This document shows positions 60,420 through 64,000 of a stretch of 64,000 bases of DNA, piece after piece; position 1 is the first letter of the stretch, and each line of letters opens with the position of its first letter. This DNA is from DTU015 sp012837895 (lineage in GTDB: Bacteria > Bacillota > Sulfobacillia > Fermentithermobacillales > Fermentithermobacillaceae): contig JBMNKH010000003.1 of NCBI GenBank assembly GCA_050952085.1, positions 124,001-188,000 on the forward strand, read 5' to 3'. The position numbers and the translations under genes are program-made. The notes below the pieces were generated by a model. That model ran no database searches. It saw only the letters and a list, made by a program, of their open reading frames with translations, and was not told the DNA's origin.

Positions 60420-61730
60420 ATGATCCCCCGTTATACCAGGCCTGAAATGGCCCGCTTATGGAGCGATGAAAACAAGTACCGCCGCTGGCTTGAAGTTGAG
60501 ATACTTGCCCTGGAGGCGTGGGAGATCCTCGGGAAAGTGCCGCCGGGCACGTCAATGGCTGTCAGGGAGAAAGCCAGAATAGACGTGAAACGGATAGCTG
60601 AAATAGAATCCCAGGTGCGGCACGATGTTATCGCCTTTGTGAGCCAGGTGGCTGAAACTGCAGGCGAAGCGGGAAAGTATATCCACTACGGCCTTACTTC
60701 ATACGACGTAGTTGACACTGCCTTATCATCACTGCTCAAGGATTCGCTCATGATCATCTTTGATGACATAAGCAAACTCTTGGGCGTGCTCGGCAGGATG
60801 GCTGTGAGGTACAAGCATACGCCAATGATAGGACGGACCCACGGGGTTCACGCAGAACCGGTTACCTTTGGACTTGTGCTTGCTCTCTGGTACGAGGAAA
60901 TGAAACGAAACCTGTGCAGGGTTGAATCAGCTGTCTCAGAGATTTCAGTAGGAAAGCTTTCAGGTGCCGTTGGCACTTACGCTCACGTAGAACCGTTTGT
61001 GGAACGATACGTGTGTGAAAAACTGGGACTTACGCCTGCTCCTGTGTCAAACCAGGTAATCCAGCGGGACAGGCACGCCATGTGTGTGAGCATTCTTGCT
61101 GCAGTTGCCGGCACCTTGGAGAAAATGGCGACCACCTTGAGGGGATTGGCAAGAACCGAGATCCGGGAAGTCGAAGAACCTTTCAGGCAAGGACAAAAAG
61201 GCTCTTCTGCCATGCCTCACAAGAGGAATCCCGTAGGCTTGGAGCAAATATGCGGTATGTCGCGGCTGATGCGGGGTTACGCTCTGGCTGCTATGGAGAA
61301 CAACAACCTCTGGGATCAAAGGGACATCTCAAACTCTTCTGTAGAGCGCATTATCCTGCCTGATTCTGTGATTCTGCTTAACTACATGCTCAACCGCATG
61401 ACCGGCATCCTGGCTGACCTCAGGGTGTATCCTGACAGGATGCTCGCTAACCTGAATCTCACAGGCGGGCTTGTGTTTTCTGAAGAAGTCATGCTTCTCC
61501 TGATTTCCAAAGGATTTGCCCGCGAACAGGCTTATGCCAAAGTGCAGGAACTGGCCATGGCTTCCTGGGAAGGGGGCGCCTGTTTCAAACAAAGGGTGCT
61601 TGAAGATCCTGAAATCTCCCAGGTTTGCGCTGCCGGAGAAATAGACTCGTGTTTTGATTTGAATAAGACACTCGTGCATGTAGATGCTGTTTTTGAACGT
61701 CTAGGCCTAACGGGCAAGAATCTCAGTTAA
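60420..61730 (+). CDS. purB: Adenylosuccinate lyase
   Basis: Acts twice in purine synthesis, releasing fumarate from SAICAR and from adenylosuccinate. The 436-residue protein has the fumarase/aspartase superfamily signature GSSAMPHKRNPVGLEQI, the HYGLTSYDVVDTAL and GRTHGVHAEPVTFG segments with the catalytic His residues. ATG 60420 has GGAGGGAGG upstream. It is 14 bp after guaA and 10 bp before purL, in one purine transcription unit. Confidence 0.96.
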   Translation: MIPRYTRPEMARLWSDENKYRRWLEVEILALEAWEILGKVPPGTSMAVREKARIDVKRIAEIESQVRHDVIAFVSQVAETAGEAGKYIHYGLTSYDVVDTALSSLLKDSLMIIFDDISKLLGVLGRMAVRYKHTPMIGRTHGVHAEPVTFGLVLALWYEEMKRNLCRVESAVSEISVGKLSGAVGTYAHVEPFVERYVCEKLGLTPAPVSNQVIQRDRHAMCVSILAAVAGTLEKMATTLRGLARTEIREVEEPFRQGQKGSSAMPHKRNPVGLEQICGMSRLMRGYALAAMENNNLWDQRDISNSSVERIILPDSVILLNYMLNRMTGILADLRVYPDRMLANLNLTGGLVFSEEVMLLLISKGFAREQAYAKVQELAMASWEGGACFKQRVLEDPEISQVCAAGEIDSCFDLNKTLVHVDAVFERLGLTGKNLS

Positions 61731-61740
61731 GGGGGCGGGC

Positions 61741-64000
61741 ATGGTGAGCAATCATAACGGAACACTTAGAGATGGTATTTGGAGAGAGATGGGCCTAAGA
61801 GATGACGAATACCGCCTGATCGTTGAACAGCTCGGCCGCGAGCCGGATTTCACCGAATTAGGGATGTTTGCCGTAATGTGGTCAGAACATTGCGGGTACA
61901 AGCATTCAAAGAACCTTCTCAAGAAGCTGCCTGTGACGGGCCCGCAGATTCTGGTTGGCCCCGGCGAAAACGCAGGCGTGGTAGACATGGGAGACGGGAT
62001 GGGCGCAGCTTTCAAGATTGAATCCCACAATCACCCTTGCGCAGTTGAACCTTATGAAGGAGCAGCTACAGGAGTAGGGGGAATTGTACGGGATATCCTC
62101 GCCATGGGTTCACGCCCTGTGGCTTTGGCAAGTTCTTTGAGGTTTGGCCCTCCAGGGGGTGAAAGGACAAGGTTCCTTTTTTCCCAGGCGATTGCAGGGG
62201 CAACCGGCTACGGCAATACCCTCGGCATACCGACAATTAGCTCTGAGATCATGTTTGCACCACAGTACACCAACAACCCTCTATGCAACGTATTGTGCGC
62301 CGGCATCTTGTGCCACGATGACCTCCACAAGGGCTTAGCTGCAGGGGTTGGCAACGTGGTCATGATCGTGGGCAACTCCACAGGAAGGGATGGCATCCAC
62401 GGATGTACCTTTGCTTCTGACGAACTCGGTGGCGTCGGCGAGGAAGGGTCCTCCAAGGTCACAGCGGGTGATCCCCTGATGGGCAAACGCTTGATTGAAG
62501 CTTGCCTGGAAATGATGGCGGAAGGCGCAGTCTTGGGAATCCAGGACATGGGTGCCGCAGGGATTACTTCTTCCGGAGCGGAAACGGCAGCCAGGGCAAG
62601 TACAGGGCTTGCCATCGAGGTTTCTAAGGTTCCGGTAAGGGAAGAAGGGATGACCGCTTACGAAATCATGCTGTCAGAAAGCCAGGAACGCATGCTTCTT
62701 ATTGTGTCACCTGAAAATATTGACAAAGTGATGGAGATCGGCGAGAAGTGGGGCCTCAATGTTGCCGAGATAGGTGTGGTCAATGATTCCGGCAATCTTC
62801 AGGTTTACGAAAACGGTGTCAAAGTAGCTGACCTGCCTGTGAAGCTATTGACCCAGGCCCCTGTATACGATCCTGAATTCAAAGAGCCTGGATACCTGGA
62901 AGATGTCAAGAGATTTTCAGCGGGCTCCATCCCTGTTCCAGAAGTAGATGAATTCAACGGCATTTTGACTGAACTTCTGGCTTCACCGAATGTAGTTTCA
63001 AAACAGGCGTTGTACAGCCGGTTTGGTAATGACCCAAGTGAAGATCAGACCCAAGTCCAGATTCCTGAGGCGGGGGCCGGGATAATCAGGGTAGAGGGGA
63101 CCTCCAAGGGCTTGGCGATCACCACCAGGTGTAACGGCAGGGTGGTTTACTTGAATCCCAGGGCAGGTACCCAGTGGGCTGTTGCCCATGCAGCCAGGAC
63201 CATAGCAGCAGCCGGGGCTGTTCCTTTGGCAATCAGCAACTGCCTGAACTTCGGCAACCCTGAGAAACCCGAAATCTTCTGGCAACTGAAAGAAAGCGTT
63301 GAAGGTATGGCAGAAGCGTGCACTGCGCTGGGCACTCCTGTTACCGGAGGCAACGTAAGCTTGTACAACGAAACCCAGGGTGAACCGGTTTACCCCACAC
63401 CTGTCATAGGGATGATCGGGCTATTGGAAGATGTGGGCAAGGTAGTTACGCCAGGGTTCAAAGCTGCCGGCCACAAGATTGCCATTGTCGGGAAAGTGTA
63501 CGGGGACACCAAATCGTTGCACGGCAGTGAGTATCTTGACCAGGTTCACGATGTTGCCGCCGGGGACATAAGGTATCCTGACCTTGAGATGGAAACAGGC
63601 ATCGTCAGGGTCTTAACCGAGGGGGCAAAGCAGGGGCTGTTTGCTTCAGCCCATAGCGTTTCATTAGGCGGTTTGGCAGTTGCCCTGGCCCAGTCGTGTA
63701 TCTGGGGCCAAGAGGGAGCCAGGGGCGCAGACATCCGCCTGGGCGCCCTCCACGGGATAATTGAGCCTTCCCACAGGCCTGACGGGGTACTCTTCGGGGA
63801 GAGCGATTCCGTGGTCATCGTGAGTTTTGCACCGGAGCACGAACGTCACATTGAGGCACTCTGCCGCGACAACAAGGTGCCCTTTACACCGGCCGGGACG
63901 GTTACCGCCGACGGACTGGTAGTCAAGAGGTGCAGCGCCTGCTTGGAGGCGGAAATCATCAAACTGGGTTACCAAGATATGGTCCATGCGTATTACATTA
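61741..64000 (+). CDS. purL: Phosphoribosylformylglycinamidine synthase subunit PurL (3' end outside window)
   Basis: Synthetase subunit of FGAM synthase (small PurL type, used with PurQ and PurS). ATG 61741 has AAGGGGGG upstream and the frame stays open to the window end (753 codons, about the full length of the family, so only a few residues are missing). Motifs: MWSEHCGYKHSK, KIESHNHPCAVEPYEGAATG, IQDMGAAGITSSGAE and TPVTGGNVSLYNET. In the C-terminal half the usual AHDVS-type motif reads SAHSVSLGGLAVALA, losing its Asp. purS and purQ are not in the window. Confidence 0.95.
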   Translation, partial: MVSNHNGTLRDGIWREMGLRDDEYRLIVEQLGREPDFTELGMFAVMWSEHCGYKHSKNLLKKLPVTGPQILVGPGENAGVVDMGDGMGAAFKIESHNHPCAVEPYEGAATGVGGIVRDILAMGSRPVALASSLRFGPPGGERTRFLFSQAIAGATGYGNTLGIPTISSEIMFAPQYTNNPLCNVLCAGILCHDDLHKGLAAGVGNVVMIVGNSTGRDGIHGCTFASDELGGVGEEGSSKVTAGDPLMGKRLIEACLEMMAEGAVLGIQDMGAAGITSSGAETAARASTGLAIEVSKVPVREEGMTAYEIMLSESQERMLLIVSPENIDKVMEIGEKWGLNVAEIGVVNDSGNLQVYENGVKVADLPVKLLTQAPVYDPEFKEPGYLEDVKRFSAGSIPVPEVDEFNGILTELLASPNVVSKQALYSRFGNDPSEDQTQVQIPEAGAGIIRVEGTSKGLAITTRCNGRVVYLNPRAGTQWAVAHAARTIAAAGAVPLAISNCLNFGNPEKPEIFWQLKESVEGMAEACTALGTPVTGGNVSLYNETQGEPVYPTPVIGMIGLLEDVGKVVTPGFKAAGHKIAIVGKVYGDTKSLHGSEYLDQVHDVAAGDIRYPDLEMETGIVRVLTEGAKQGLFASAHSVSLGGLAVALAQSCIWGQEGARGADIRLGALHGIIEPSHRPDGVLFGESDSVVIVSFAPEHERHIEALCRDNKVPFTPAGTVTADGLVVKRCSACLEAEIIKLGYQDMVHAYYI

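Overview
The window reads as a chromosomal segment of an anaerobic, low-to-mid GC Gram-positive bacterium (Bacillota, clostridia-like), probably an uncultured lineage. The reasons are the Firmicute order rimP-nusA-ylxR-infB-ylxP-rbfA-nrnA-truB-ribF-rpsO-pnp, AddAB instead of RecBCD, RNase J, a Spo0E-like and a SpoIIE-type phosphatase protein, strong AGGAGG-type ribosome binding sites, and oxygen-sensitive chemistry (glycyl radical enzyme, [FeFe]-hydrogenase-type sensor). I cannot name the genus from sequence alone.

Layout. 0-3 kb: the end of a MATE exporter, a palindromic tandem array, an IS256-type remnant and a winged-helix/nuclease-like protein. 3.2-7.6 kb: a spermidine/putrescine ABC operon (potABCD, minus strand) with promoter and terminator. 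7.8-12.9 kb: a broken beta-propeller-like gene, tRNA-Leu(CAA), a radical SAM/SPASM protein, and a DUF2207-DUF1294 membrane pair. 13.2-22.4 kb: a second copy of the palindromic array, then a hydroxyproline/proline catabolic block: HypD activase, HypD (4-hydroxyproline dehydratase), a five-subunit flavin/iron-sulfur dehydrogenase resembling archaeal dye-linked proline dehydrogenase, and an Xaa-Pro-type M24 peptidase. 22.4-33 kb: the transcription/translation operon. 33-39.3 kb: endonuclease IV, small sporulation or stress proteins, RNase J, phosphopentomutase and a nucleoside phosphorylase. 39.3-46.9 kb: addB-addA. 47-49.3 kb: a TGS GTPase and an orphan Kbl-type enzyme. 49.4-52.6 kb (minus): a [2Fe-2S] protein, a PAS-containing [FeFe]-hydrogenase-like sensor and a SpoIIE-type phosphatase. 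52.7-56 kb (minus): an XRE-cupin regulator, an HD-GYP protein and an MFS exporter. 56.3-56.7 kb: a third palindromic array. 56.9-64 kb: nitroreductase, an ABC-F protein with a leader that looks like a translational attenuator, then guaA (synthetase half only), purB and purL (cut by the window end).

Three themes stand out. First, the HypD block joins peptide cleavage, radical dehydration and flavin-linked oxidation of the imino acid, suggesting life on collagen-like or proline-rich peptides. Second, degenerate short tandem repeats occur both between genes and in frame inside otherwise conserved proteins (PotC, PotB, PotA, HypD activase, DUF2207, TruB, phosphopentomutase, AddA), and three arrays of evenly spaced palindromes lie between genes. 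Third, some genes lack any ATG/GTG/TTG at the expected start and instead have AUU, AUC or AUA there (nusA is the clearest), and regulatory hairpins precede rimP and the ABC-F gene.
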